Origin: Pseudomonadota bacterium
GTDB taxonomy: Bacteria > Pseudomonadota > Alphaproteobacteria > Sphingomonadales > Sphingomonadaceae
Direction: 5' to 3'
Assembly: GCA_023394965.1 (NCBI GenBank)
Contig: JAEWZX010000016.1
Span: forward strand, 95,426 to 159,425
DNA length: 64,000 nt
Shown: positions 42,474 to 51,275 of the stretch, in pieces
How positions within the stretch are numbered: position 1 is the stretch's first letter
How the letters are laid out: every line of letters starts with the position of its first letter
Position numbers and translations under genes: made by a program
The notes under the pieces: model-generated
What the model was told of the DNA's origin: nothing
Database searches by the model: none
Seen by the model: only the letters and a program-made list of their open reading frames with translations

Positions 42474-44327
42474 TCAGCGCGACGCTGAAGCTATATACCG
42501 ATCCACATTCTTCTGCAGGACGTTCATCGGTACATTGCCGCCCAGAACTACTGCGTCGTTGAAGGCCTTGAAATCGTAGGCATCGCCCATGGCAGCCTGT
42601 GCTCTTGCGCGCTGATCGACGATGCGGCTGTGGCCAAGCTTGTATCCCGTGGCCTGGCCTGGCCAGCTGCAATAGCGGTCGACTTCGCTTTCGACTTCGG
42701 CCGGTTTGCTGCCGTTGCGCTCGACGAAGAAATTGACGGCCTGCGCGCGGCTCCATCCCTTGGCGTGGAGGCCGGTGTCGACCACCATGCGGCAGGCCCG
42801 GAACGCAAGGCTTTGCAGATAGCCGAGGCGACCGACGGTGAAATCGTCATAAGCCCCAAGCTCGTCGGCCAGTTGTTCGCCATAGAGCGCCCAGCCTTCG
42901 CTGAACGGATTGAAGGCGAGGACCGACCGGATCAGTGGCAGGCGGTTCGAATATTCGCCTTCCCACACGTGGCCGGGGATCGCTTCGTGATAGGTTAGAT
43001 CGGCGAGATCGTATTTGCGGTGCAGATCGGTGGTTCTGAGGTTGATCCAGAAACGCCCCGGGATGGTGCCGTCCTTGCTCCCGGCACCGCCATAGGCACC
43101 CGGGGCGCCGAGTTCTTCGGCAGGCGGAATGCGGCGCACTTCCATGTTCGGATCGACCAGCGTGTTGAAGGCGCGGGGCATTTGCCCGCGGATCCATTCC
43201 AGCCGTTCGGCGATAAAATCCATGATCTCTTTGCGACCTGGATCGCCCTCCGCAAATTTGTAGCGTGGGTCTTGCGACAGTGCCTGCATGCGCTGACCGA
43301 CAGAGCCGGTGGTATAGCCGATGTCGCGCAGGATCGGATCCATACGAGCATGAAGCGCTTCGAGTTCGTCGAGGCCCTGCTGATGAACCTGCTCCGGGGT
43401 CAGACGGGTGGTCGTGCTGGACCGTAGCGCCCAGGCATAAAACTCGTCACCGCGTGGCTGAGCCGAAATGCCCGGGGCGGATTTGGCAACCGCGCGCTCT
43501 GCACGCAGCTCTTCCAGCTGGCGTGCCAAAGCTTCGGCAATGGGCCCGGTTTCGAGGATCGTGGCGCGGTTGGCATGGCTTTCGGGCATCCCCATTGCGG
43601 TCAGCTTCGCGCGCAGATCGGTTGCAAACAGTTCGCCTTTGCCTGCACTGGCGATGGTCTGCTCCATCTGGCCGATCGTCTTGTCGAGCAGGAAATCGGG
43701 CGGAACGACACCCATTGCGCGTGCGGCCCTGATCCGCTCCAGCTCGCCATCGAAGACCGCCGGCATCTGCTCCATGCGGTCGATGTAGGCATCGGCATCA
43801 TCGCCATTCTCGACCTTGTGATCCGATTGCATGAAGCGCGGTAGGGCGAGATACTGGCCGACATTCTGGATCACCACATAAGGCGCGGTGCGCCAGTTTC
43901 CGACCGGCGTATCCCCATAAGGAAGGGCAAATCCATCGAGCGCGACTTCATAGGCGCTTTCGACGACTTCCAGATTGGTCAGATCTTCGCCATCGAGCCG
44001 ATCGCGCGGTACCGCGCGAATGCGGGCCAGATCCTGCCGCAGGGTTGCGGCATAGGCATCCTGTCCGGCTGCGGTCTGATCTTCGAGCTTGCCGCGCAGG
44101 TCGTAATGCCGACCGGTATCGACCCCAAGCGAAGTCGCCCGTTCGGGTTCGTGTGCAAGCAGATTGTAACCGACCACTTCAAGCAGCCGTTCCACCCCGA
44201 TCGACTGCGCTTTGGTGATTGCTTCCGGGCGTGCGGTTGCTGCGCATCCGGTCAAAGCAAGAGCAGAAGTCGCGCCAAGGCCTGTTAGAGCCTGGCGCCG
44301 GGTGAGTTCGAAAATGGATTGAGTCAT
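42474..44327 (-). CDS. DUF885 family peptidase-like lipoprotein
   Basis: 617 residues. The N-terminus has LTRRQALTGLGATSALALT followed by GC, a twin-arginine-like signal ending in a lipobox, so it is probably an exported lipoprotein. The zinc-protease-like motif YHEAIPGHVWEG is conserved in DUF885 proteins, which are predicted metallopeptidases. The downstream YGEQLADELG and WPGQATGYKLGHSRI blocks also match. ATG 44327 is chosen to place the signal at the N-terminus. A paralogue with a different signal is at 49322-51178. Confidence 0.88.
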   Translation of the reverse strand: MTQSIFELTRRQALTGLGATSALALTGCAATARPEAITKAQSIGVERLLEVVGYNLLAHEPERATSLGVDTGRHYDLRGKLEDQTAAGQDAYAATLRQDLARIRAVPRDRLDGEDLTNLEVVESAYEVALDGFALPYGDTPVGNWRTAPYVVIQNVGQYLALPRFMQSDHKVENGDDADAYIDRMEQMPAVFDGELERIRAARAMGVVPPDFLLDKTIGQMEQTIASAGKGELFATDLRAKLTAMGMPESHANRATILETGPIAEALARQLEELRAERAVAKSAPGISAQPRGDEFYAWALRSSTTTRLTPEQVHQQGLDELEALHARMDPILRDIGYTTGSVGQRMQALSQDPRYKFAEGDPGRKEIMDFIAERLEWIRGQMPRAFNTLVDPNMEVRRIPPAEELGAPGAYGGAGSKDGTIPGRFWINLRTTDLHRKYDLADLTYHEAIPGHVWEGEYSNRLPLIRSVLAFNPFSEGWALYGEQLADELGAYDDFTVGRLGYLQSLAFRACRMVVDTGLHAKGWSRAQAVNFFVERNGSKPAEVESEVDRYCSWPGQATGYKLGHSRIVDQRARAQAAMGDAYDFKAFNDAVVLGGNVPMNVLQKNVDRYIASASR

Positions 44328-44364
44328 GCACGCGGGTTTGCGGCCCGCGTGCAAGCCTGTCAAA

Positions 44365-44766
44365 TCAATCGAGAAATTCGGCTGGCACCTTGCCCCCGTT
44401 CGCGGCGAGTTCGTTCATGACGCGCCGGTGCAGCCAGATATTATCCTCTGTGCTGCCGGAATAATCTTCGCGCCCCATTTCTGCGGCGAGGGCCTTGCGG
44501 CTCTCGTAGTCGCTGTCGACGCCGATCAGCTTCATCAAGTCGACGATCGAGGTGCGCCAGTTCAGCCTGTCGGCACCAGGCATGCTGTCGAGATTGTTCT
44601 CGATGTCGATAACCGGTTTCGCTTTCTGTTCGACGACCGGGGCATCGGCCCAGGCGTTGCCTGTCGGCTGCGACGGGGCTTTGGTCGCAGGCGTCGCGGT
44701 GGAGGTTTCCGGCGCTTTCGCTTTCTTGCCGAAAATCGAATCCTTTATTCTTCCGAATATACTCAT
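44365..44766 (-). CDS. DUF3597 domain-containing protein
   Basis: 133 residues. An N-terminal MSIFGRIKDSIFGKKAKA is followed by a Thr/Ala/Pro linker and the DUF3597 domain (about 50-133, with WRTSIVDLMKLIGVDSDYES and GSTEDNIWLHRRVMNELA). The fold is known from structures, the function is not. It resembles a LysM-linked domain found in other bacteria. AAGGAG lies about 10 bases before the ATG, part of it inside the palindrome at 44776-44797. Confidence 0.88.
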   Translation of the reverse strand: MSIFGRIKDSIFGKKAKAPETSTATPATKAPSQPTGNAWADAPVVEQKAKPVIDIENNLDSMPGADRLNWRTSIVDLMKLIGVDSDYESRKALAAEMGREDYSGSTEDNIWLHRRVMNELAANGGKVPAEFLD

Positions 44767-44775
44767 GACTGTCTC

Positions 44776-44797
44776 CTTGCCTGTTCGAACGGGCAAG
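44776..44797. promoter_or_regulatory. 22-base near-perfect palindrome upstream of DUF3597 gene
   Basis: CTTGCCTGTTC (44776-44786) and GAACGGGCAAG (44787-44797) are complementary except one pair, which would be a wobble in RNA. On the minus strand it ends in AAG of the ribosome-binding site AAGGAG. It may be an operator or a translation-affecting hairpin. Confidence 0.45.
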
Positions 44798-44857
44798 CGA
44801 CGGGCGCGTTCCGCATTGATGGCTTGCGGTGGAAGTTCGGGCGGCTATGGCAGAACC

Positions 44858-45067
44858 ATGCTCGACGCCGTTCTTTCGATAACCGTTCTCGTTGCGATCC
44901 TACTGGTTCTCGGCGCGTTCTTCCTGTGGCGTCGCACAGGCAATGTGAAAAATGCCGTGCTGATGATCGTGCTGGCAGTCGTCGCGCTGATGAATGTGGC
45001 GATCTGGACAGTGCCCGATGCGGGAGGAAGTGCCCCGCTCGAAAAGCTTGAGCAGGGCACACGGTAA
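44858..45067 (+). CDS. Small two-helix membrane protein
   Basis: 69 residues with two hydrophobic segments, AVLSITVLVAILLVLGAFFL and AVLMIVLAVVALMNVAIWTV, separated by WRRTGNVK, so both ends are likely on the same side. I do not recognise the family; similar small proteins occur in sphingomonads as hypothetical. The ribosome-binding site is poor. It lies between divergent DUF3597 and convergent tonB, with 7 bases to the tonB end. Confidence 0.6.
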   Translation: MLDAVLSITVLVAILLVLGAFFLWRRTGNVKNAVLMIVLAVVALMNVAIWTVPDAGGSAPLEKLEQGTR

Positions 45068-45074
45068 GGCGGGC

Positions 45075-45740
45075 CTAGTTAGGCAGTTCCCACTTCACTG
45101 CGCTGGAATAGGTGCCGGAAACCGGCTCTCCATTCGATCCCCGCGCCGGTTCGAACCGGGCCCGCTTGATCACCAGCGAACAGGTTGCCGCGTCCAGTTC
45201 CGAATGGCCGGTGGAGCCGGTAATGGTGCAGTTCGTCACCTTGCCGCTAGCTGCGATTTCGAGCCGGAAACGCGCCGTGCCCGTCAGGTCGCGTCGGGCC
45301 CAGCTTGAACGATAGTCGTTGTCGGTCAGCCATCGCGCCGGATCGTTACGCGGTTTCGCACCAACCGGATCGAAGCTGGGCTGCGGCGAAGGCTTGGGGA
45401 GTTCGAGGTTCGTTCCAGGAGTGACGGAGGGCAGGCTCGGAATGATGAACGGCGTCGTCTCGAACGTGGTTTCGGCAGGGTTGATATCGAGCTTGGTGGG
45501 CGGGGCCTGAACCATCGGCGGCGTGGCTTCGCTCGCGCTCGGCTCGACAGGATCGGCCGTTGGTGGGGGCGGTGGCGGATCGATCGGAATATTGGTCGCC
45601 CCGAGCTTGGTGACGATTTCGGGCACCGCACCGCTCACTGTCAATCCGGCGATAAGTGCTGCACCGATCGCGGCGTGGACACCGATGACCGCTGCCATGC
45701 TGGCGGGCGAGGGCCTGCGGGATTGGTCGACATAGGACAT
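45075..45740 (-). CDS. Energy transducer TonB
   Basis: 221 residues. An N-terminal membrane anchor (about 14-36, MAAVIGVHAAIGAALIAGL) is followed by a proline-rich periplasmic linker (DPPPPPPTADPVEP) and a C-terminal TonB domain (TGTARFRLEIAASGKVTNC, then CSLVIKRARFEPARG). It transmits proton-motive energy to outer-membrane receptors. GAGGAG lies 8-9 bases before the start. ExbB and ExbD are not adjacent. A Zur-like palindrome lies 55 bases upstream. Confidence 0.9.
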   Translation of the reverse strand: MSYVDQSRRPSPASMAAVIGVHAAIGAALIAGLTVSGAVPEIVTKLGATNIPIDPPPPPPTADPVEPSASEATPPMVQAPPTKLDINPAETTFETTPFIIPSLPSVTPGTNLELPKPSPQPSFDPVGAKPRNDPARWLTDNDYRSSWARRDLTGTARFRLEIAASGKVTNCTITGSTGHSELDAATCSLVIKRARFEPARGSNGEPVSGTYSSAVKWELPN

Positions 45741-45794
45741 AGGTCTTGCTCCTCTTCCAAAGCGAAGCCGTCGTTGCGACTCTTCGTTTGGCAA

Positions 45795-45809
45795 TGTTAC
45801 AACATAACA
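45795..45809. promoter_or_regulatory. Zur-like palindrome upstream of tonB
   Basis: TGTTA (45795-45799) and TAACA (45805-45809) with a five-base centre. The arrangement resembles alphaproteobacterial Zur boxes of type TGTTATNNNATAACA. It is 55 bases upstream of the TonB start, suitable for repression when zinc is sufficient. The centre differs from consensus. Confidence 0.4.
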
Positions 45810-45851
45810 ATTCAGGGGCAAGCGGTTTCGCGTTGCGGATCGCAACTGGCC

Positions 45852-45885
45852 ACAGGCCCGGCTGCATAAAAGCCGCCGGGCCTGT
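45852..45885. terminator. Hairpin after the alpha/beta hydrolase gene
   Basis: ACAGGCCCGGC (45852-45862) and GCCGGGCCTGT (45875-45885) are perfect 11-base arms around a 12-base loop, immediately past the minus-strand hydrolase stop. No T-run follows on that strand, so strength is uncertain. Confidence 0.5.
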
Positions 45886-45889
45886 TATT

Positions 45890-46546
45890 TCACTTGATCG
45901 GGCAGCTCGGGTCGAGGCGGAAGTCGAGATAGTTGTCGACCGACTTCATCAGTTCTTCCTGCTCGTTTTCGAAGAAGTGATTGGCGCGGGGGATTTCTTC
46001 GTGATGCACGGTGATGTGCTTCTGCGTACGCAGCTTTTCGACCAGCTTGGTGACGGCCTGCGGCTGGACCACCGTGTCTTGTGCGCCATGGATAAAGATA
46101 CCGCTGGCAGGGCAGGGGGCGAGGAAGGAGAAGTCGTACATGCTCGCCGGGGCGCCGATGCTGATCCAGCCCCGGATTTCGGGACGCCGCATGAGAAGCT
46201 GCATGCCGATCAGCGCGCCGAAGCTGACACCTGCCACCCAGGTGACCTGAGCTTCCGGGTGAATCTGCTGCACCCAGTCGAGCGCGCTGGCCGCATCGGA
46301 CAGTTCGCCGATACCATTGTCGAAGCTGCCCTGGCTGCGGCCGACGCCGCGGAAATTGAAGCGAAGCGTGGCGAAACCGCGATTGACGAAGGTCTTGTAT
46401 AGCCGCTGCGTCATCTGTTCGTTCATCGTGCCGCCGCCCTGCGGGTGCGGGTGCAGGATCATGGCCACCGGTGCGCGTGGGCGCGGGGCAGGAGAGAAAC
46501 GGCCTTCGAGACGGCCTTCGGGGCCGGGAAAGATCACGGTTGGCAT
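45890..46546 (-). CDS. Alpha/beta hydrolase
   Basis: 218 residues. The nucleophile elbow GVSFGALIG carries the catalytic Ser, MILHPHPQGGGTMNEQM the oxyanion region, IHGAQDTVV the Asp and ANHFFENEQEEL the His. In many alphaproteobacteria this hydrolase neighbours cysteine desulfurase and SUF genes; here it is divergent from a cysteine desulfurase. The substrate is unknown. Confidence 0.9.
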   Translation of the reverse strand: MPTVIFPGPEGRLEGRFSPAPRPRAPVAMILHPHPQGGGTMNEQMTQRLYKTFVNRGFATLRFNFRGVGRSQGSFDNGIGELSDAASALDWVQQIHPEAQVTWVAGVSFGALIGMQLLMRRPEIRGWISIGAPASMYDFSFLAPCPASGIFIHGAQDTVVQPQAVTKLVEKLRTQKHITVHHEEIPRANHFFENEQEELMKSVDNYLDFRLDPSCPIK

Positions 46547-46623
46547 GGGAGGTGTACCCTAAGCAAAAGTCGAAGCGCTTGCACCGAACAGGGCTATGCG
46601 CGAAGTGCTGCGCTATATAAGGT

Positions 46624-47718
46624 TTGTCGCCCAAATCGCAATCATTTCGAGCACACATCATTCCCACACGCATCTATCTCGACCACGCCGCCTCTACTCC
46701 GCTGCGCCCCGAAGCGCGCGCAGCGATGGAGGAGGGGTTCGCACACTGGGCCAATCCTTCCAGCCCCCATGCGGAGGGGCGCAAGGCGCGCAGTCTGCTG
46801 GAAGATGCGCGCGAGCGGGTAAAGGCTGCGCTGGAGTGGCAGGGAGAGGTGATCTTCACCTCGGGCGCGAGCGAGGCGGCTGTGATCGCATTGCGCGATG
46901 GAAATGCGGGCGCGCGGCTCGTTTCGACCGTAGAGCATGACTGTATGCTGCAGCCCGCTCTGGATGCGGAGCGATTGCCCGTTGGCGGCGATGGAGCGGT
47001 CGATCTCGACAATCTGACTGAGGCGGCGGAACGTGAGCGGCCGCTCGTTGCGGTGCAGCAGATCAATTCCGAAACCGGGAACCGGCAGGACCTTTCGGCA
47101 ATTGCCGGGATAGTGCGCCAGTCCGGCGGGCTTCTGCTTGCCGATTGTGCACAGGGGGCCGGACGATTTGCCCTTCCACCTTGCGATATGGCTATCGTGT
47201 CCGCCCACAAGTTTGGCGGACCTGTCGGTATCGGTGCCCTGCTGGTGAAAGATTACGGTATGCTCAGGCCTTCGGGCGGGCAGGAACGTGGCTATCGTCG
47301 CGGGACAGAAAATATGCCCGCCGTCTTGGGCATGGCGGCGGCGCTGGAAGCCTGCGGCGATCCATACGTGGTGCCGGACGTACTCGAACCGCTCGACGCG
47401 CTGGCCGGGGCATGTCGCAATCTTGGCGGGATCTGGCTGTCCGACCGCCTTTCGGATCCCACACCGTTTGTCCGCGCCATCGCCATGCCGAAGATGAGCG
47501 CCACCGCGCAGGTGATGCGCTTCGACATGGCGGGGATTGCCGTGTCGCAAGGATCCGCCTGTTCCAGTGGCACCATGAAAACCAGCCGCATGCTCGAAGC
47601 GATGCAACTCGAACCGGAAATCGCCGCGAATACGATCCGCTTCTCGATCGGTTGGAACACGACCCGCGAAGAAGTGGAACGGTTCTGCGAGCTTTGGCTA
47701 GATCTGGCTGATGCCTAG
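46624..47718 (+). CDS. Cysteine desulfurase (NifS/IscS-like), first of two
   Basis: 364-residue PLP enzyme releasing sulfur from cysteine. The residues expected for activity are present: TVEHDC (PLP-stacking His), NSETGN, LLADCAQGAG (Asp), VSAHKFGGPVGIGAL (PLP Lys) and the catalytic loop GSACSSGTMKTS. The only conventional start is TTG 46624, since an in-frame TAA ends at 46620; an ATT or ATC start near 46657 would fit the family N-terminus IYLDHAAST just as well. The second desulfurase follows 99 bases later. Confidence 0.9.
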   Translation: MSPKSQSFRAHIIPTRIYLDHAASTPLRPEARAAMEEGFAHWANPSSPHAEGRKARSLLEDARERVKAALEWQGEVIFTSGASEAAVIALRDGNAGARLVSTVEHDCMLQPALDAERLPVGGDGAVDLDNLTEAAERERPLVAVQQINSETGNRQDLSAIAGIVRQSGGLLLADCAQGAGRFALPPCDMAIVSAHKFGGPVGIGALLVKDYGMLRPSGGQERGYRRGTENMPAVLGMAAALEACGDPYVVPDVLEPLDALAGACRNLGGIWLSDRLSDPTPFVRAIAMPKMSATAQVMRFDMAGIAVSQGSACSSGTMKTSRMLEAMQLEPEIAANTIRFSIGWNTTREEVERFCELWLDLADA

Positions 47719-47817
47719 TTCCTTCGGTCATCGCGAGGATCGGCCAGCGGTGCGACAATGCACGTGGCAGCGCCAGGCGCTGCTTTGCTCCGCCCGCGAT
47801 AACTGTATGAGGGTAAC

Positions 47818-48894
47818 GTGATCTACCTCGATTATCAGGCCACGACCCCGCTTGCGCCCGAAGCGCGCGATGCGATGCTGCGTTGGCTTGACGGGCCGGG
47901 CGGTACGGGGTTCGGCAATCCCCACAGCCCACACCGCATGGGGCGGCAGGCGAAAGCCGCGATCGAACTGGCGCGCGATCAGGTCGCCGCGCTGTTTCCG
48001 CCAGGCGGAAAGGTGATCTTCACCAGCGGCGCGACCGAGGCGTTGAACCTGGCGATCCGAGGGTCGGGGCAGGGGGGCACCGTATCCTTTTCTGCGATCG
48101 AACATTCTGCCGTTGGCGACACCGCGCAGGCAGTGGGCAAAAGCCATGTGCTCAATGTTGCGAAGGACGGGCAGTGCAACACCCGGCAGGACGTGCCCGA
48201 CGATACGCGGCTGATCTGCGTGATGCAGGTGAATAACGAAATCGGAACCATCCAGCCGACCATCGAATGGCACCGCAAGGCGAAGGAATGCAACGCCCTG
48301 TTTCTGTGTGACGCGGTGCAGGCCTATGGCCGGATCGAGGTGACGGGGGCCGACATGATCGCCGTTTCGGCCCATAAGATCCACGGCCCCAAGGGCGTCG
48401 GCGCGCTGTGGGTGCGCGATGGGCTCGACCTGGTGGAGGTCCAGACCGGGGGTGGCCAGGAATTTGGCCTGCGCTCCGGCACCCTTTCCCCGGCCCTGAT
48501 CGCGGGTATGGGAGCCGCCGCACAATGTGCCAAACAAGCGCGTGATGAGGACGCCGAACACGTCCGAACGCTGTGGAAGCGCGCGCGTGAGCTGTTCGCT
48601 GACTGGACGCTCAACGGCAGCGCCGAAGCCCGCTGGCACGGCAACCTCAACATCCGCCGCGACGGGCTGGATGTTGCCCGGCTGATGAGCGATGTGCGCG
48701 ACGTGATGTTTTCCGCCGGTAGTGCCTGTGCCAGCGGCTCTGGCCGCCCGAGCCATGTGCTCAAGGCAATCGGATTGTCTGACCGGCAGGCCAAATCCTC
48801 GATCCGTCTCGGCTTCGGGCGCTACACCACACTCGATGAAATCGAGGAAGCGGCGGCCAGAATCAACAAGGGTGCGGAGGCTCAGGGATTGTGA
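47818..48894 (+). CDS. Cysteine desulfurase (NifS/IscS-like), second of two
   Basis: 358 residues with GTG start and GAGGG upstream. Active-site features are SAIEHSAVGD, QVNNEIGT, FLCDAVQAYGRI, VSAHKIHGPKGVGAL and the Cys loop GSACASGSGRPSHVLK. It is only moderately similar to the first copy, so this is an old duplication. Its stop overlaps the ferredoxin start (GTGA), indicating coupled translation. No IscU, SufB or SufE gene is adjacent. Confidence 0.92.
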   Translation: MIYLDYQATTPLAPEARDAMLRWLDGPGGTGFGNPHSPHRMGRQAKAAIELARDQVAALFPPGGKVIFTSGATEALNLAIRGSGQGGTVSFSAIEHSAVGDTAQAVGKSHVLNVAKDGQCNTRQDVPDDTRLICVMQVNNEIGTIQPTIEWHRKAKECNALFLCDAVQAYGRIEVTGADMIAVSAHKIHGPKGVGALWVRDGLDLVEVQTGGGQEFGLRSGTLSPALIAGMGAAAQCAKQARDEDAEHVRTLWKRARELFADWTLNGSAEARWHGNLNIRRDGLDVARLMSDVRDVMFSAGSACASGSGRPSHVLKAIGLSDRQAKSSIRLGFGRYTTLDEIEEAAARINKGAEAQGL

Positions 48895-49217
48895 AAGTCG
48901 AATTCGTCACAGCAAAAGGCGACATCGTCGGCGCAGAGGCCGAACCGGGCGACAATCTGCTGCGCGTGGCGCAGGCAGCGGGGTTGCCGCTGGAGGGGAC
49001 CTGCGAAGGGCAGATGGCCTGTTCCACCTGCCACGTCATCGTCGCGCCCGAATGGTTCGACCGCTTGGAAGAGGCGAGCGAGGAGGAAGAGGATATGCTC
49101 GATCTCGCCGCAGGAGTCGCGCGCACCAGCCGCCTGTCGTGCCAGATCGAACTGACGGCGGCCATGGATGGCCTGACGGTAACGGTTCCTGCGGAAAGCC
49201 ATGACATGCGGCGGTGA
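48891..49217 (+). CDS. [2Fe-2S] ferredoxin, adrenodoxin type
   Basis: 108 residues. Cluster ligands appear as CEGQMACSTC (the CX5CX2C arrangement) and the fourth Cys in RLSCQIELT. It resembles Isc-type Fdx, which supplies electrons for cluster assembly. GTG start overlapping the second desulfurase by 4 bases supports a joint role. The electron partner reductase is not in the window. Confidence 0.93.
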   Translation: MKVEFVTAKGDIVGAEAEPGDNLLRVAQAAGLPLEGTCEGQMACSTCHVIVAPEWFDRLEEASEEEEDMLDLAAGVARTSRLSCQIELTAAMDGLTVTVPAESHDMRR

Positions 49218-49321
49218 ACGCCCGTCCCCTGTCGATCGACCTTTGTCGATTGGTCTTTGCCCCGGCGCTTCTCGCATGTAGCGATAGAGTACTTATACGC
49301 CGGGACTTTGGAGGGATTGTC

Positions 49322-51178
49322 ATGCGTTTCCAGAATACATTGCTGCTTGCCGCGGCACCGATCGCGCTGTTCGGGGTGGCCGCACCTGCCATGGCGCAGA
49401 CTGCCACGAGCGACACGGCCGAGGCGGCTGCCTCCGACCAGAGCGCCAAATTGCGTGCTTGGTTCGACGAGAAATACGAAGAACAGGTGATGGACAGCCC
49501 ATTGGCGCTGACTTCGCTGGGCAGGAAGGAACGCTATGGCGAACTCGACGATTTCTCGCTCGCCGATCAGGCCCGGAAGCTTGCCTGGAAAAAAGCGACT
49601 GTCGAGGAGATGGAGCGCACCTTCGATTACGACAGCCTGAGCGCTGCCGACAAGCTGTCCTACGACCTGTGGAAATACGAATACGAACAGGGTGTCGAAG
49701 CCACGAAGTGGCAGGACAACGACTATGTCTTTACCCAGATGCATGGCGCGCACACCTGGCTGCCAACCTTGCTGATTTCGCAGCATCGCGTGGATACGGC
49801 GCAGGACATGCGCGATTACATCTCGCGCGTTTCGGAAATCGGTCGCGCTCTGGGGCAACTGGTCGATATCGCGGAACCGCGTGCTGCCGCGGGCGTGCGT
49901 CCGCCCTATTTCGCTTATGACTTTGTCATCGATGAATCGAAGAAGCTGATTTCAGGCGCGCCGTTCGATGGCAGCGAAGACAATGCGCTGTGGCAGGACG
50001 GGAAGAAAAAGATCGCCGCTCTGGTCGAGGCGGGCACCATCACCGCTGCCGAAGGCGAGACGATGCAGACCGAGCTGGAGGCTGCGCTGAAGGGCGGGTA
50101 CAAAGCCGGGTATGACCGGTTGATCGCCTTCATGACCGCGGACCGTCCTAACGCCCCCGAAATTGGTGTCGGCGTCGGCAATCTTGCCAATGGCGCAGGC
50201 TATTACGCCCATCGTCTGGCCAGCAGCACCACTACCGATCTGACCCCCGAACAGGTCCATCAGATCGGACTGGACGATGTGAAGCGCATTCACGCCGAAA
50301 TGGAAGCGATCAAGGACAAGGTCGGTTTCGACGGCGATCTGCAGGCCTTCTTCGTCCATATCAAGGAAGACAAGGACAACTATTTCCCGCAGGGCGACGA
50401 AGGCGCGCAGATGTATATCGACGCGGCAACGGCGGCGCTGGACAATATCGAATCCAAGCTGCCGCAGTATTTCGGTCTGCTGCCCAAGGCAGGCCTGGAG
50501 GTGCGGCGGGTGGAGCCGTTTCGTGAACAGGACGGCGGCGCGCAGCATTACAGTGCCGGCACGCCGGACGGATCACGGCCTGGGATCTATTACGCGCATC
50601 TTTCGGATATGAGCGCGATGCCGAAGAACATGCTGGAAGTGATCGCTTATCACGAAGGCTTGCCAGGGCATCACATGCAGATTTCGATCGCGCAGGAATT
50701 GACCGGTGTGCCGAAATTCCAGACCCAGCAGTTTTACGGCGCCTATACCGAAGGCTGGGGCCTTTATTCGGAACGTTTCGCCAAGGAAATTCCTGGCACG
50801 TATGAGGACCCTTATTCCGATTTCGGGCGGCTAAGTTCGGAACTGTGGCGCGCGATCCGGCTGGTGGTTGACACCGGGCTGCATTCGAAGGGCTGGACCG
50901 AAGATCAGGCGATCACCTATTTCACCGAGAATTCGCCCCAGAACGCAGAGACGATCCGCAACGAGGTGCGGCGCTACCTCGTCATGCCTGGCCAGGCGAC
51001 CAGTTATAAGATCGGGATGAACAAGATCCTCGACCTGCGCGCCAAGGCGGAAACCGAACTTGGCGACAAATTCGACATTCGCGGCTTCCACGATGTCGTG
51101 CTGGGCGACGGAGCGCTGCCGCTCTCCCTGCTCGAACGCCGCGTGGATGCATGGATCGCAGAACGCAAAGCCGGATAA
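49322..51178 (+). CDS. DUF885 family peptidase-like secreted protein
   Basis: 618 residues with a Sec signal (MRFQNTLLLAAAPIALFGVA, cleavage near AMAQ). The metallopeptidase-like motif AYHEGLPGHHMQ is intact, and YGAYTEGWGLYSERFAKE and MPGQATSYKIGMNKI match DUF885. It lacks the twin-arginine/lipobox signal of its paralogue at 42474-44327. ATG 49322 is preceded by GGAGG at 49310-49314; the longer frame overlapping the ferredoxin gene is unlikely. Confidence 0.9.
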   Translation: MRFQNTLLLAAAPIALFGVAAPAMAQTATSDTAEAAASDQSAKLRAWFDEKYEEQVMDSPLALTSLGRKERYGELDDFSLADQARKLAWKKATVEEMERTFDYDSLSAADKLSYDLWKYEYEQGVEATKWQDNDYVFTQMHGAHTWLPTLLISQHRVDTAQDMRDYISRVSEIGRALGQLVDIAEPRAAAGVRPPYFAYDFVIDESKKLISGAPFDGSEDNALWQDGKKKIAALVEAGTITAAEGETMQTELEAALKGGYKAGYDRLIAFMTADRPNAPEIGVGVGNLANGAGYYAHRLASSTTTDLTPEQVHQIGLDDVKRIHAEMEAIKDKVGFDGDLQAFFVHIKEDKDNYFPQGDEGAQMYIDAATAALDNIESKLPQYFGLLPKAGLEVRRVEPFREQDGGAQHYSAGTPDGSRPGIYYAHLSDMSAMPKNMLEVIAYHEGLPGHHMQISIAQELTGVPKFQTQQFYGAYTEGWGLYSERFAKEIPGTYEDPYSDFGRLSSELWRAIRLVVDTGLHSKGWTEDQAITYFTENSPQNAETIRNEVRRYLVMPGQATSYKIGMNKILDLRAKAETELGDKFDIRGFHDVVLGDGALPLSLLERRVDAWIAERKAG

Positions 51179-51275
51179 ACCTTTCGCTCCCCCGGGCCAC
51201 TTGCTTGGGGGAGCATCAAGATTACGCAGAATTACGGGGGCGTGACATTCACCCCATCGGGGCTAAAGTCTTCGG

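Noticed and set aside
44552..44857. Upstream extension of the small membrane protein frame
   Set aside because: It is antisense to the DUF3597 gene; the hydrophobic protein is complete from the ATG at 44858.
47767..47783. GCAGCGCC/GGCGCTGC palindrome between the desulfurase genes
   Set aside because: Only a single-base centre, so a real hairpin would lose several pairs; too short to call a terminator or operator in GC-rich DNA.
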